Part shown: positions 1-9,014 of the stretch, piece after piece
How positions within the stretch are numbered: position 1 is the stretch's first letter
Layout: each line of letters starts with the position of its first letter
Source: Agromyces luteolus
GTDB taxonomy: Bacteria; Actinomycetota; Actinomycetes; Actinomycetales; Microbacteriaceae
Direction: 5' to 3'
Length of the DNA: 64,000 bases
Assembly (NCBI RefSeq): GCF_009729855.1
Contig: NZ_WODA01000014.1
Location: forward strand, 94,918 to 158,917
Program-made: the position numbers and the translations under genes
The notes under the pieces: generated by a model
The model's input: the letters and a program-made list of their open reading frames with translations, nothing else
Told to the model about the DNA's origin: nothing
The model's database searches: none

Positions 1-197
1 ACCCCGTCGACCTCGGCGCCGATCACCTGCCCGCGCACCTGCGCGATCGCCTTCGTGGCGTGCGCGTTCTCGTCGGGCACCGAGAAGATCGGGCTCGCGA
101 ACGCCCACAGGATGCCGAGGAGGGCGGTCAGGGCGAAGCCGACGAGTCCCGCGCGGTTCGCGGCGGTGCGGCGAGCGGCCGTCGTCGGTGCGTTCAC
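1..197 (-). CDS. DUF2142-like integral membrane protein, N-terminal fragment
   Basis: The window edge cuts this gene, leaving about 65 N-terminal residues. After a short basic stretch (TAARRTAANRAG) there is one hydrophobic segment (residues about 15-32) followed by the motif SPIFSVPDENAHATKA. That motif resembles the conserved PPDEPAH-type motif just after the first membrane segment in DUF2142 proteins, polytopic membrane proteins common in actinobacterial polysaccharide regions and of unproven function. I chose the GTG at 197 because it has a GGAGCAGGG ribosome site; an ATG at 222 opens only a nine-codon frame ending at that GTG. It is the last gene of the minus-strand surface-polymer set. 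The family call rests on one motif. Confidence 0.6.
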   Translation of the reverse strand, partial: MNAPTTAARRTAANRAGLVGFALTALLGILWAFASPIFSVPDENAHATKAIAQVRGQVIGAEVDG

Positions 198-232
198 CCC
201 TGCTCCCGCTCGATCTCTGGCATGACCGCCCG

Positions 233-238
233 AGTCTA
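233..238 (-). promoter_or_regulatory. -10 element of the DUF2142-like gene
   Basis: TAGACT on the minus strand, 35 bases before the GTG start, leaving a short leader that carries the ribosome site. No clear -35 box. Confidence 0.4.
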
Positions 239-271
239 GCAACGCGGGAGCTGCCGGAACCGGCGATGCGC

Positions 272-2323
272 CTAGGGCACCGTGACGGTCCGGCATCCCG
301 CGGAGGTGGTCGAGCCGGGACCGGCCTTGTTGATCGCGTACACGCAGATCGAATGCGCTCCCGGGCCGAGCCCCGCGAGGTCGGCGCGGAACCCGTGCAG
401 ATCGCCGATCCCGGGGAACACGTCGCCGAGGCCCTCCTTGACGAGGCTCGCCTCGACGGATGCCGCGCCGACGCCGTCGACGTACACGTGCACGCGGATC
501 GGATCGATCGTGTCGGGATCGAACGCCCATCCGCGCACGAACGCGGTGCCCGGGGCGGATCCCGCCGCCGCTTCGTCGACCCAGATCTTCGGCGAGCCCT
601 GCGGCATCGTCACGTCGATGCATCCGAGCCCGGCATTGCCGCCCGCGCCGACGTTGATCGCGTAGGCGCAGACGCGATGCGATCCGGGGGCGAGGCCGGA
701 CAGGCGGGTCGAGAACCCGTGCGCGGTGCCGTAGCCCGGCCAGGTCGGCGACGTGCGCTCGACGTCCGCGGCGATCGACGCCCAGCCGCGCCCGTCGACG
801 TACAGGTGCACGCGGATCGGATCGACGACGTCGGGGTCGTAGGCCCACCCGGTCACGTCGATCACGCCGACGTCCGGGGCCACGGCCGATTCGAACGCTC
901 CGGTCGGGGATCCGCTCGGCATGCTCACCCGGTCGCATCCGATCCGCGTGTTCGATCCCGCCAGGACGTTGATCGCGTAGACGCACACGGTGTGAGCGCC
1001 GGGAGTCACGCCGCCGATCGTCCCGGCGAACCCGTGCCGGTCGCCGAAGCCCGGCTTGGCCCCGTCGAGCCCGGCCTTCACGCCGTCGGCCGCGATCGAG
1101 GCGCGCCCGACGCCGTCGACGTACACGTGCACGCGGATCGGGTCGACCGTGTCGGGGTCGATCGCCCATCCGCGGAACGTGAACTGCCCGGGGGCGCCGG
1201 CGGCCTCGTCGATCACGCCGAACGGATTCGCCGAGGGGATCGCGACCCGGACGCAGCGGAGCAGCGTGTTCGATCCTGCGCCGACGTTGATGCCGAACAC
1301 GCAGACCGACCGCACGCCCGGGTCCAGCCCGCCGACGCGCGCCGTGAACCCGTTCGCACCGGTCGAGGTCGACCGGTCCGCCACCACCGAGGCCTTGCCG
1401 ACGCCGTCGACGTACACGTGGACGCGGATGGGCGAGCTGGAGTTCGGGTCGGACGCCGTACCGCTGACCTCGATCGCACGGTACCCGCCGACCGCGCGGG
1501 TCACGTCGCCGCTCGGCGAGTCGTTCCCCTTCGTCGATCCGAACCAGTCGGTGAACAACCGCCAGAAGTTGCGGTTGCCGTAGCTCGAGCACGAGTCCCC
1601 CGTGCCGTAGAGCTTGGCCAGCGCGGCGGCGTTCGGGGTGTAGGGCGTGTAGAGATAGAGCCCCGCGGTCGCCTGGTTCTTGATGTAGACGGTCTTCGTG
1701 CCGCACGCCGTGTTCGGGTGGTACAGGATCGAGTTGTTCCGTCCGGCCTCGTAGGCGCGCCCGGTCGGGGCCGCCGCGTAGCGCTTGAACTGGAGCGCCG
1801 CGGAGTACACCTGGTTGAAGAATCCGTAGTACTGGCTGTCGCAGTCGGCCGTGTCGGGGCATCCGTAGCCCGTGGCGCTCCGGTACTGCCGGTCGGTCGG
1901 CGAGGAATCGGTGACGAGGCTCTGCTCCTTCTCGAGGAGGACGATGAGCGAGCGGGGGTTGATGCCGCAGACCTGGGCGACGTCGTAGATGATCTGCGCC
2001 GCCGACTGGTTCGACCTCCCCGCGTACGCGCTGCAGCGGCCCGACTCGCCGGGCTTGCTCGTCGTGTTCGTGCGGTAGCTCTTGAGGCACGTCGGACCGG
2101 AGGTCGCGGCGCAGGTCGGAACCCGCGCGTTGAGGAACGACTGGATCGCGGAGACGCTCATGGTCGACCGGTCGTAGAAGACCTGGTCGCTGATGATCAT
2201 GCCGGGATCGAAGTCGCGCGCATCCGCCGCCGCGGCCGTCGAGTCGCTCGAGACGGCGTCGACCACCGTCACGCCGCCGACGGCGACGAGGGCGGCGACG
2301 ACCGCGAGCACGATTCGCTTCAT
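272..2323 (-). CDS. Secreted protein with lysozyme-like N-terminal region and four ~105-residue repeats
   Basis: The product has 683 residues. Residues 1-33 form a signal peptide (MKRIVLAVVAALVAV, then AAAADA). Residues 35-262 are a globular domain with several Cys pairs and the segment INPRSLIVLLEKEQSLVT; this resembles actinobacterial secreted proteins with a possible lysozyme or transglycosylase-like fold, in which a Glu could be catalytic (inference). Residues about 268-683 are four tandem repeats, each with the core DPIRVHVYVDG, a GF/HGF motif, PG.H.VC.YAIN and a second Cys. It would act outside the cell, binding or cutting wall material. The ATG is translationally coupled (ATGA) to the lipoprotein gene upstream. 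I chose the ATG at 2323 because it begins the signal peptide; an upstream in-frame start adds only a basic extension. Confidence 0.75.
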   Translation of the reverse strand: MKRIVLAVVAALVAVGGVTVVDAVSSDSTAAAADARDFDPGMIISDQVFYDRSTMSVSAIQSFLNARVPTCAATSGPTCLKSYRTNTTSKPGESGRCSAYAGRSNQSAAQIIYDVAQVCGINPRSLIVLLEKEQSLVTDSSPTDRQYRSATGYGCPDTADCDSQYYGFFNQVYSAALQFKRYAAAPTGRAYEAGRNNSILYHPNTACGTKTVYIKNQATAGLYLYTPYTPNAAALAKLYGTGDSCSSYGNRNFWRLFTDWFGSTKGNDSPSGDVTRAVGGYRAIEVSGTASDPNSSSPIRVHVYVDGVGKASVVADRSTSTGANGFTARVGGLDPGVRSVCVFGINVGAGSNTLLRCVRVAIPSANPFGVIDEAAGAPGQFTFRGWAIDPDTVDPIRVHVYVDGVGRASIAADGVKAGLDGAKPGFGDRHGFAGTIGGVTPGAHTVCVYAINVLAGSNTRIGCDRVSMPSGSPTGAFESAVAPDVGVIDVTGWAYDPDVVDPIRVHLYVDGRGWASIAADVERTSPTWPGYGTAHGFSTRLSGLAPGSHRVCAYAINVGAGGNAGLGCIDVTMPQGSPKIWVDEAAAGSAPGTAFVRGWAFDPDTIDPIRVHVYVDGVGAASVEASLVKEGLGDVFPGIGDLHGFRADLAGLGPGAHSICVYAINKAGPGSTTSAGCRTVTVP
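275..1522 (-). repeat. Four tandem protein-level repeats in the secreted protein
   Basis: Four in-frame units of about 100-106 codons, residues about 268-367, 368-473, 474-578 and 579-683. The core IRVH(V/L)YVDG recurs in all four, and the DNA for it (in plus-strand form GTCGACGTACA.GTGCACG) is nearly identical between units. The first unit is most divergent: it lacks the GFGDxHGF segment and has NSSS where the others have DxVDP or DTIDP. Confidence 0.85.
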
Positions 2324-2772
2324 TCCGGGACCTCCACCGTCGCCTCGTCGCTCCGCGCGTCGCCGTATCGCAGGACGATCGTCCATGCTCCCGGCCCGAG
2401 CTCATCCCCGGGGACGAACACGGAACCGCAGTCGAGGCTGCTCGGACCGGGCTGCGGCGTCGCCGTCCGCGAGACGGCGGCGCCGTCGATCGAGAACTCG
2501 AACTCGCAGTCGACGGCGTCGTCGAGGGAGCCGTCGACGAGGCCGGACGCGATCACCTCGCCCGAGGGTTCGTTCCACTCGACGTGCGTGAGCAACGGCG
2601 TCGCCGTCGGTGCGCCCGTCGGCGGCGACGTCGGATCGGGCGACGCCGTCTCGACCGAACCGGGGGTGGAGGGCGTCGGCCCTCCACCGGGCCCGGACAC
2701 GCCGCAGGCCGCCATCGTCGCGAGGCATGCCGCGGCGACCAGTACCGCGATGGCCGAGTCCGTCGCACGCAT
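2320..2772 (-). CDS. Small secreted lipoprotein of unknown function
   Basis: The product has 150 residues. The signal sequence MRATDSAIAVLVAAACLATMAAC ends in a lipobox-like LATMAAC, so it is probably a lipid-anchored surface protein. A Pro/Thr/Ser-rich linker (residues about 28-60) leads to a beta-rich domain of about 90 residues with two cysteines (DCEFEF and LDCGSV), suggesting a disulfide and an immunoglobulin-like fold. Its stop overlaps the start of the secreted repeat protein (ATGA), so the two are made together and may act together on the surface. I do not recognise the family. Confidence 0.7.
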   Translation of the reverse strand: MRATDSAIAVLVAAACLATMAACGVSGPGGGPTPSTPGSVETASPDPTSPPTGAPTATPLLTHVEWNEPSGEVIASGLVDGSLDDAVDCEFEFSIDGAAVSRTATPQPGPSSLDCGSVFVPGDELGPGAWTIVLRYGDARSDEATVEVPE

Positions 2773-2809
2773 GGACGCCCCCTCCCGCTCGCACGCCGTC
2801 CGCGCGGTC

Positions 2810-2815
2810 AGGCTA
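2810..2815 (-). promoter_or_regulatory. -10 element of the lipoprotein/repeat-protein operon
   Basis: TAGCCT on the minus strand, about 38 bases before the ATG. The leader contains GGGAGGGGG as ribosome site. Confidence 0.4.
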
Positions 2816-2862
2816 GCCGCGATGCGAGCCGGCGCGGGGAGGCCACGCCCGGGCCGCCGGGC

Positions 2863-5697
2863 TCAGTCCGACTGCCCCGGGGAGCGCCGCCTCGACCGGA
2901 ACCACCAGGCGCCGTACCCCGCCGCCAGTCCGAGCAGGGTGATGAGCGTCGCGATCGTGCCGGCCGCCAATCCCGGGGGCGAGTACGAGAGGACCACCTC
3001 GTGCTGCCCCTCGTCGAGCGCGACCGCGGCCGCGACGTGGTCCGCCGCGATCATCTCGACCGGCTCGCCGTCGACCGTGGCCGACCAGCCCGGGCGCCGG
3101 AAGGAGTCCTCGACCACGAGGAGCCCGTCGCCGTCCTCGACGACGACCCGGAACTGCTGCCGATCCGTCGAACCGGAGTCGACGACCTCGATGGCGGCGT
3201 TCGAGCCGGAGTCGACCGACGCCGATGGCGCCTCGTCGAGCACGGCCGTGGCAGCCCCCAGGCTCCCGGAGGCGAGGAGCTCGACGCGCGCGTCGGAATC
3301 CTCCTCGACGACGGCATCGTCGGCCCAGTGCACGCGCTCCGCGGCGTCCTGTCGCTCCAGGATGGTGGCGTCGCCGGTGTGCACGATCCGCAGACCGTCG
3401 TCGGCGGGCCGGATGACGTCGACGGCGAGGTCCGCGTCCGCGGAGCTCGCGACGCGGTACTCCGAGTCGGCCCCCTCGATCGTGAGGCGCGCGAACCACT
3501 CCGCGTCATCGGCGAGGTCCTCGCCCATGACGGCGATCGATCGCGTCCCGGAGGTCGCGGGAATCCAGGTGGACGTCTCCGTCAGCACCGATCCCGACGC
3601 GGCGTCCACGATCTCGACCACGAGTCGGATGCCGTCGGCGGAGGATGCGACCCCCTCGTCGATCGTGTAGGCGACGCCGCGGACCGGACCGCGTTGCACT
3701 CCGCTCTCGAAGCTGCCCTCGCCGGCGGTCCGGACGCCGCCGACGCGCGTGCCGGCGTCCACGTCGCCCGGAAGGGCGACCCCGGGGTCGACGACGAGGT
3801 ACCGGACGGCGAGGCGATCCAGCACGGCCGAGCGCCCGTACTCCCCGAGCCGGTCCGACGGCAGGCTCGAGTACGTCGGGCTCTGCAGCGCACGGTCGTC
3901 GACCGCGAGCATCAGGTCCTTCCACTGCGGCGTCATGAACGCGTGACCGCCCACCGCACGCTGCCGGTACAGCGAACTGGAACCCGGCAGCGTCACCTGT
4001 CCGACCGATGCGTAGCGGCCCTCTCCGAGGTTGTCGTCCAGGAACTCGTGCGTCGGACTGCTCGGGTAGAACGTCGAGGTCTCGGACTTCGGCCACCACG
4101 CCGACGCGACGAGGGTCGCCGGAACCACCAGCACGATCGGGATGACCACCGCCGCGATCACCCGGAAGGTCGCACGACGCCAGAAGTAGGTCAGCACGAC
4201 CATCGCGACCGCGAGCAGCGCGGTGATCGCGATCGCCGCGACCTGGTGCCGGACCTCGCCGAGTCGTTCGCCCGGGACCCGGCGGAGTGCGTAGAGCACG
4301 ATGCCGATCGCGCCGAGCGCGAGCAGGGTGGGCACGGCGAGGCGGAGGGTGAGCGCGAGCCGGCCGCGCAGGCCGGCGCTCGCCCAGGTCTGCCGCAGGT
4401 CGGCCCCGGGAGCATCCGACGACAGCATCCGGTCGAACCCGATCGCGGCGAGGATCGCCGCACTGAAGCCGACGATCACGCGCAGGCGGCCGACCGGGTT
4501 GTTCGAGAAGATCGGCAGCTCCTGCGCCATGCCGAGCAGCGGTCCCCCCACGTAGACGAGCACGACGGAGACGCCGAGCGCGACGGCGAAGAAGATCGCG
4601 ACACCCCGCTGCCGCGCCGCGCCGCGCCGGAACAGCGCGACGGTGGCGAGCAGCACCAGCGCCACGGCGCTCGCGTAGGACAGGTGCTCGACGGGATGCC
4701 CGCCCCAGCTGCCGATCGTCGGTCCGCCGTTGATGTCGGGCACGAGCGCGGAGGCGAGATCCTCGATGGGCAGGTGGGATTCGGGCGACTGGCGCCTGAT
4801 CGACAGGTCGATGACGTTGAGCGCATTGACCGCGAACGGCACGAGTTGCCACGCCGAGAGCAGCAGGCCCAGCAGCACGCCGCCGGCCGAGACGAGCCCG
4901 GAGCGGATGACGGCCCGCACGCCGGAACGCATCGACAGCGCGCGCACGATGACGTAGGCGCCGCCGAGGTAGAGGGCGTACCCGGCGATGGCGGGGAACC
5001 CGCCGAGCATCATGCCCGCGACGGCCACCCCGACCGGCAGGATGTCGCGCAGGCGCGCCTCGACGGCGGCGCGCTCCAGTGCCCAGAAGAGCAGGGGGAT
5101 GAAGGCGGCCACCCGGTTCTGGGGCCAGTTGGTCCACGCGATCATGAACCCCGACGCCGCGAACAGGATGCTCGCCACGGGCCAGGTCTCCTGCCGGATC
5201 CCGAGCCGGCGCAGGAAGAGGGACATGCCGAGGGTGATGAGCGCGATCTCGAGGAGCTTGACGAACGCGGGCGCCAGCGCGCCGGGGAGGACCCACCACG
5301 GAAGCGAGAGCGGCGAGTACACGCCGAAGTTCGGCAGTCCGCCCAGCTCGGCGCCGCCCGCGACGTAGGGGTTCCATCCCGCGGGGCTGCCGGCTCGCAC
5401 GGAGTCGACGAACAGGAGGGTCTGCGGCGCGATCGTGTCGATCGTGTCGCCGATGAGCCGGTTCGTGATCGGCGACATGTCGGCGAGCTCGGACTGCCAC
5501 GGGGGCACCGCGGCCAGGAACTGCGTGCCGAGGAAGGTCCCGATGCCGACGAGCGGGAGTCCGATGCTGAGCACCGTGAACAGCACGAGCGCGCCCCAGG
5601 CCACGACGAGCCCCCAGGGGACGCTCGCGAGACGGGTGAGGATCGCGGGCGCGCCCGATGACGGGCGTCGGCGGTGCGGGGGCGTGGCCGTCGACAC
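2863..5697 (-). CDS. YfhO-like large polytopic membrane protein
   Basis: The product has 944 residues. The first two-thirds holds about a dozen hydrophobic segments. An early loop carries VPPWQSELADMSPITNRL and later WNPYVAGGAELGG, similar to the first-loop motifs of YfhO proteins (GT-C fold, implicated in glycosylating lipoteichoic acid in Firmicutes). A long extracellular region (about 560-900) ends in a beta-rich domain with GWSATVDGEPVEM, followed by a last membrane helix and a basic tail RSRRRSPG, the usual YfhO ending. The start is GTG, with AAGGAG eight bases upstream. It is divergent from the glycosyltransferase at 5834, consistent with a role in polymer modification at the membrane; the substrate is unknown. 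Confidence 0.75.
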   Translation of the reverse strand: MSTATPPHRRRPSSGAPAILTRLASVPWGLVVAWGALVLFTVLSIGLPLVGIGTFLGTQFLAAVPPWQSELADMSPITNRLIGDTIDTIAPQTLLFVDSVRAGSPAGWNPYVAGGAELGGLPNFGVYSPLSLPWWVLPGALAPAFVKLLEIALITLGMSLFLRRLGIRQETWPVASILFAASGFMIAWTNWPQNRVAAFIPLLFWALERAAVEARLRDILPVGVAVAGMMLGGFPAIAGYALYLGGAYVIVRALSMRSGVRAVIRSGLVSAGGVLLGLLLSAWQLVPFAVNALNVIDLSIRRQSPESHLPIEDLASALVPDINGGPTIGSWGGHPVEHLSYASAVALVLLATVALFRRGAARQRGVAIFFAVALGVSVVLVYVGGPLLGMAQELPIFSNNPVGRLRVIVGFSAAILAAIGFDRMLSSDAPGADLRQTWASAGLRGRLALTLRLAVPTLLALGAIGIVLYALRRVPGERLGEVRHQVAAIAITALLAVAMVVLTYFWRRATFRVIAAVVIPIVLVVPATLVASAWWPKSETSTFYPSSPTHEFLDDNLGEGRYASVGQVTLPGSSSLYRQRAVGGHAFMTPQWKDLMLAVDDRALQSPTYSSLPSDRLGEYGRSAVLDRLAVRYLVVDPGVALPGDVDAGTRVGGVRTAGEGSFESGVQRGPVRGVAYTIDEGVASSADGIRLVVEIVDAASGSVLTETSTWIPATSGTRSIAVMGEDLADDAEWFARLTIEGADSEYRVASSADADLAVDVIRPADDGLRIVHTGDATILERQDAAERVHWADDAVVEEDSDARVELLASGSLGAATAVLDEAPSASVDSGSNAAIEVVDSGSTDRQQFRVVVEDGDGLLVVEDSFRRPGWSATVDGEPVEMIAADHVAAAVALDEGQHEVVLSYSPPGLAAGTIATLITLLGLAAGYGAWWFRSRRRSPGQSD

Positions 5698-5724
5698 ATT
5701 CTCTCCTTGGTGGGGGACCGGGTC

Positions 5725-5730
5725 ATTCTA
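5725..5730 (-). promoter_or_regulatory. -10 element of the yfhO-like gene
   Basis: TAGAAT on the minus strand, 27 bases upstream of the GTG start and followed by a leader with AAGGAG. It faces away from a GATAAT (5778-5783) that may serve the plus-strand glycosyltransferase. Confidence 0.5.
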
Positions 5731-5833
5731 CGGACACGCGGCGGGGAGGAGGCGGCGAGCCCGTCCCCGTGAACTGAGATAATGACGTGCACATCACGTC
5801 GGTGTGCGTGCCGCGTCCCCACCAGAGAGCCCC

Positions 5834-6775
5834 ATGAAGGTATTCGTCCAGATCCCCTGCCTGAACGAGGAGGAGACCCTCCCCGCAGTGCTGAAGTCCA
5901 TCCCCCGCGAGATCCCGGGCGTCGACGAGGTCGAGATCCTCGTCATCGACGACGGGTCGACCGATCGGACGGTCGAGGTCGCCAAGGAGCTCGGCGTCAC
6001 GCACTTCGTCCGGCACGCCCGCAACATGGGGCTGGCACGGTCGTTCGCCGACGGCGTCGACTACGCGCTCCTGCACGGTGCCGATGTCGTCGTCAACACC
6101 GACGGCGACAACCAGTACCCGCAGGCGCGGATCGCCGACCTCGTCCAGCCGATCATCGAGCGCCGGGCCGAGATCGTGGTGGCGGACCGCCAGACGCAGA
6201 AGGTGGAGCACTTCTCACGGTTCAAGAAGGTCATGCAGCGCTTCGGCAGCTGGGTGGTCAACAAGGCCGCCGGAACCGACCTCCCGGATGCGGCGAGCGG
6301 CTTCCGCGCCTACTCGAAGGAGTCGCTGATCCGGCTGAACGTCGTCACGAGGTTCAGCTACACCATGGAGACCATCATCCAGGCGGGGTACAAGCGCCTC
6401 GCGATCACGAGCATCCCGATCGAGACGAACCCGAAGACCCGCGAGTCGCGGCTCTTCAAGAACATCTGGCAGCACATGGCGCTGTCCGGATCCGCGATCG
6501 TCCGTGCCTACCTCATGTACCGCCCGTACATCGTGTTCGCCTCGCTGGGCGCGATCCTCGCCGTGCTCGCGCTCATCCCGTTCGTCCGCTACCTCACGCT
6601 GCTGGCGCTCGAGGTCCAGGGCGATCACATCCAGTCCCTCCTCATCGGCGCGATCCTGGCGACCGGTGCCCTGCTGTCGTTCGCGCTCGGCGTCATCGCC
6701 GACCTCACGAGGATCAACCGATCACTCAGCGAGGACTCGCTCGACCTGCTCAAGCGGCAACGGTACGGTCGCTAG
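5834..6775 (+). CDS. Family 2 glycosyltransferase with C-terminal membrane anchor (polyprenyl-phosphate sugar transferase type)
   Basis: The product has 313 residues. The N-terminal GT-A domain has IPCLNEEETL, the nucleotide motif VIDDGSTD (residues 37-44) and the metal-binding TDGDNQYP (D90 and D92). These match the dolichol-phosphate mannose synthase/GtrB group, which moves a sugar from a nucleotide donor to polyprenyl phosphate on the cytoplasmic face. Two hydrophobic segments at about 231-250 and 269-291 would anchor it, as in GtrB. The ATG follows AGAGAG and begins the conserved MKVFVQIPCLNEEE; an earlier in-frame start adds ten unlike residues. The next gene begins one base after its stop, so they form one operon. 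The lipid-linked sugar could feed the YfhO-like or PIG-V-like enzymes nearby (inference). Confidence 0.85.
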   Translation: MKVFVQIPCLNEEETLPAVLKSIPREIPGVDEVEILVIDDGSTDRTVEVAKELGVTHFVRHARNMGLARSFADGVDYALLHGADVVVNTDGDNQYPQARIADLVQPIIERRAEIVVADRQTQKVEHFSRFKKVMQRFGSWVVNKAAGTDLPDAASGFRAYSKESLIRLNVVTRFSYTMETIIQAGYKRLAITSIPIETNPKTRESRLFKNIWQHMALSGSAIVRAYLMYRPYIVFASLGAILAVLALIPFVRYLTLLALEVQGDHIQSLLIGAILATGALLSFALGVIADLTRINRSLSEDSLDLLKRQRYGR

Positions 6776-6776
6776 C

Positions 6777-7697
6777 GTGCGGGCCCTCGTCGTCGGGGCG
6801 AACGGATTCCTCGGCTCCCACCTGGTCGACGCCCTCGCCGTGCGCGGGCACGACGTGACCGCGTTCGACCGGTTCAGCACCGACCGCCGCGCGTTCGACG
6901 CCGACGTGCCGGTCGTCCGCGGGGACTTCACGGACACCGAGGCCGTCGCGCGAGCGGTCTCGGGACACGATCGGGTCTTCCACTTCGTGTCCTCGACGAC
7001 GCCCGCGACCGCCGGCAGCGATCCCGTCCTGGACGTGCGGGGCAACGTCATCCCCTCGATCGCGCTGCTTCGCGCGTGCGCCGAGCAGGGCGTCGAACGG
7101 GTCTACTTCGCCTCGTCCGGCGGGGCGGTCTACGGCGACCTCGGCGCCTCGCCGGTCCATGAGGAGCGGTCACCGCACCCCGTCTCGCCCTACGGAATCG
7201 GGAAGCTCACCGTCGAGTCCTACCTCGGCTACTTCGCACGCACGGCGGGGCTCGCCTCGGTGGCGCTGCGGATCTCGAACCCGTACGGCCCCAGGCAGCG
7301 CGCCACCCACGGCCAGGGGCTCATCCCCATCGCCCTCCGCGCGATCGCCGCGGGCGATCCCGTGCTGCGGTTCGGCGACGGATCGATGGTCCGCGACTAC
7401 CTCTACGTCGACGACGCCATCCGCATGATCGGCTCGATCGTGGAGGCCGAGCCGGACCACCTCGTGTACAACATCGGCAGCGGTCACGGCACGACCGTCA
7501 ACGAGGTCATCGCGGGCCTGTCCGCGGTGACCGGGATCGACCCCCGCGTCGAGCAGCGCGACCAGCCGCCGACGTTCGTGCAGGCGTCGGTGCTCGACAT
7601 CTCCCGGTTCGCCGCCGAGTTCGGCCGGCCGGAGCTCACGCCCCTCCACGAGGGTCTCGAACGGACGTGGGCGGCATTGCGCGGCCCAGCGGCCTGA
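6777..7697 (+). CDS. NAD-dependent epimerase/dehydratase (extended SDR)
   Basis: The product has 306 residues. It has the Rossmann motif GANGFLG (residues 7-13) and the catalytic YGIGK (Y139 and K143), with SSGGAVYG before it in place of the usual serine-rich loop. This is the UDP-glucose 4-epimerase/dTDP-sugar reductase branch. It should interconvert a nucleotide sugar for the neighbouring transferases; the exact sugar cannot be told from sequence. The GTG start lies one base past the stop of the preceding glycosyltransferase, so translation is probably coupled. Confidence 0.8.
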   Translation: MRALVVGANGFLGSHLVDALAVRGHDVTAFDRFSTDRRAFDADVPVVRGDFTDTEAVARAVSGHDRVFHFVSSTTPATAGSDPVLDVRGNVIPSIALLRACAEQGVERVYFASSGGAVYGDLGASPVHEERSPHPVSPYGIGKLTVESYLGYFARTAGLASVALRISNPYGPRQRATHGQGLIPIALRAIAAGDPVLRFGDGSMVRDYLYVDDAIRMIGSIVEAEPDHLVYNIGSGHGTTVNEVIAGLSAVTGIDPRVEQRDQPPTFVQASVLDISRFAAEFGRPELTPLHEGLERTWAALRGPAA

Positions 7698-7706
7698 ACC
7701 TCGTCG

Positions 7707-8897
7707 TCAGCGCGCGTCGACGCTCGACAGGGTCCCCAGGAGCTCGCGGTACCGGGCGCCGACGGCGTCCGCCGAATACCCCTCGGCCGTCTCGCGGGCG
7801 GCCGCTCCCAGCCGTGCCCGCAGCTCGGGGTCGGCGATCAGCGAGTCGAGCACGGCGGTGAGCCGCTCGGTCTCGCCCGGGGGCACCAGAACGCCGTTCG
7901 TGCCGTCCTCGACGGCTTCGTTGATCCCCGGGACGTCTGATGCGACGATCGTGCATCCGGCCGACATCGCCTCGAGCAGCGCCACCGGGAGGCCGTCCTT
8001 GTCACCCGAGGCGGCGAGCACCGACGGGAACACCGCGAGGTCGCACGCCGCATAGCGTCGCACGAGTTCCGCGCGACCGAGCTGCCCTGCGAACGTGACG
8101 TCGAGGCCGCGGGCTCGGGCCTCGAGCGAGGCCCGCAACGGACCGTCGCCGACCACGGTGAGCGAGACCGCCGAATCCGTTCCGAGTCCGCGGAGCGAGT
8201 CGAGGAGCACCTCGACGCCCTTCTTCTCGACGAGTCGCCCGACGAACAGGATCCGCGTCCGTCCCGGCTCGGCCGGGACCGCGGGCGCGGCCTGGACCGC
8301 CGAGAGGTCGGCGCCCATCGGGAGGATGCGGACCGCCTCGGGTGCCGCACCGAGCTCGATCACGCGTTCGCGCATCTCCGCGTTCATCACCGTCACGGCG
8401 CGCGCCCAGCGGATCACCCAGGACTTCAGCGCCCGCAGCGGCCGCGCGTTCAGTGCGTAGAGGTCGCCGCCGAGTGTGGTGAGGAGCGCGGGCGTCCGTC
8501 GCAGCGCGACCCGGGCGACGACGCCCTGCGGGATGATCCAGTGGACGTGCGCGACGTCGGGTCGCCAGTCGCGAGCGGCCCGGCGCGTCGCGAGGAACTG
8601 GGCGACGAAGAACGGGACCACCTGCAGCCACCGCGACCGCTTCTCGCGGAGGTTCTCGATGATGGCGCCGTCGGCCAGGCTTTCCCACCGGCGCGGGAAG
8701 TAGCCGTACCGGCGGACCTCGAGCTCGCCCACCCGCTCGCGCGCGGGCGCGCCCGGCACGCGCGGGACGACCACCATGACGTCGAAGCGCTCGGCCTCGC
8801 GCTCGGCGAGGTCCCGGACGAACGCGGGGGTGCCGTCGGAGGCGTGCGCGGGGAAGGTGGACGCGAGGACGAGCAGTCGCGGCTTCTGGCCAGCCAT
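7707..8897 (-). CDS. Family 4 glycosyltransferase (GT-B)
   Basis: The product has 396 residues. The N-terminal half contains LASTFPAHASDGTPAFVRDLAE, the acceptor-side glycine loop of GT4 enzymes. The C-terminal half has ILFVGRLVEKKGVEVLLD and DKDGLPVALLEAMSAG, the retaining-GT4 donor-binding region with its EX7E-like acidic pair (DxxxxxxxxE here). It probably adds a sugar from a nucleotide donor to the lipid-linked glycan in the cytoplasm. The ATG at 8897 has a GGAGGT eight bases upstream. It converges with the epimerase gene, with only nine bases between the stops. Confidence 0.85.
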   Translation of the reverse strand: MAGQKPRLLVLASTFPAHASDGTPAFVRDLAEREAERFDVMVVVPRVPGAPARERVGELEVRRYGYFPRRWESLADGAIIENLREKRSRWLQVVPFFVAQFLATRRAARDWRPDVAHVHWIIPQGVVARVALRRTPALLTTLGGDLYALNARPLRALKSWVIRWARAVTVMNAEMRERVIELGAAPEAVRILPMGADLSAVQAAPAVPAEPGRTRILFVGRLVEKKGVEVLLDSLRGLGTDSAVSLTVVGDGPLRASLEARARGLDVTFAGQLGRAELVRRYAACDLAVFPSVLAASGDKDGLPVALLEAMSAGCTIVASDVPGINEAVEDGTNGVLVPPGETERLTAVLDSLIADPELRARLGAAARETAEGYSADAVGARYRELLGTLSSVDAR

Positions 8898-9000
8898 GTA
8901 TCGGGACCTCCGGGGTGGGCGTTCGGCCATCGGATTCCGCCGGACGGCCGCAGACAGTCTACGGATGCCCGAGCTGTGCGAATCCGCAGTGCGCATCCGG

Positions 9001-9006
9001 GATAAT
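9001..9006 (+). promoter_or_regulatory. -10 element, probable leaderless promoter
   Basis: GATAAT ends eight bases before the ATG of the flippase-like gene, and no ribosome site lies between. Transcription would start at or next to the ATG. Confidence 0.5.
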
Positions 9007-9014
9007 CGGTCCGG

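Noticed and set aside
275..1522. DNA tandem repeats as a mobile or recombination element
   Set aside because: The periodicity is in frame and explained by four protein repeats.
188..3670. A very long open frame on the plus strand opposite the secreted repeat protein and the YfhO-like gene
   Set aside because: Its translation is Arg/Asp/Val-rich and repetitive without family motifs, and it runs antisense to genes with signal peptides, lipobox and membrane helices. High G+C makes such antisense frames common; similar ones at 2584-5661, 7707-10493 (upper part), 13765-17361 and 34696-37815 were rejected for the same reason.
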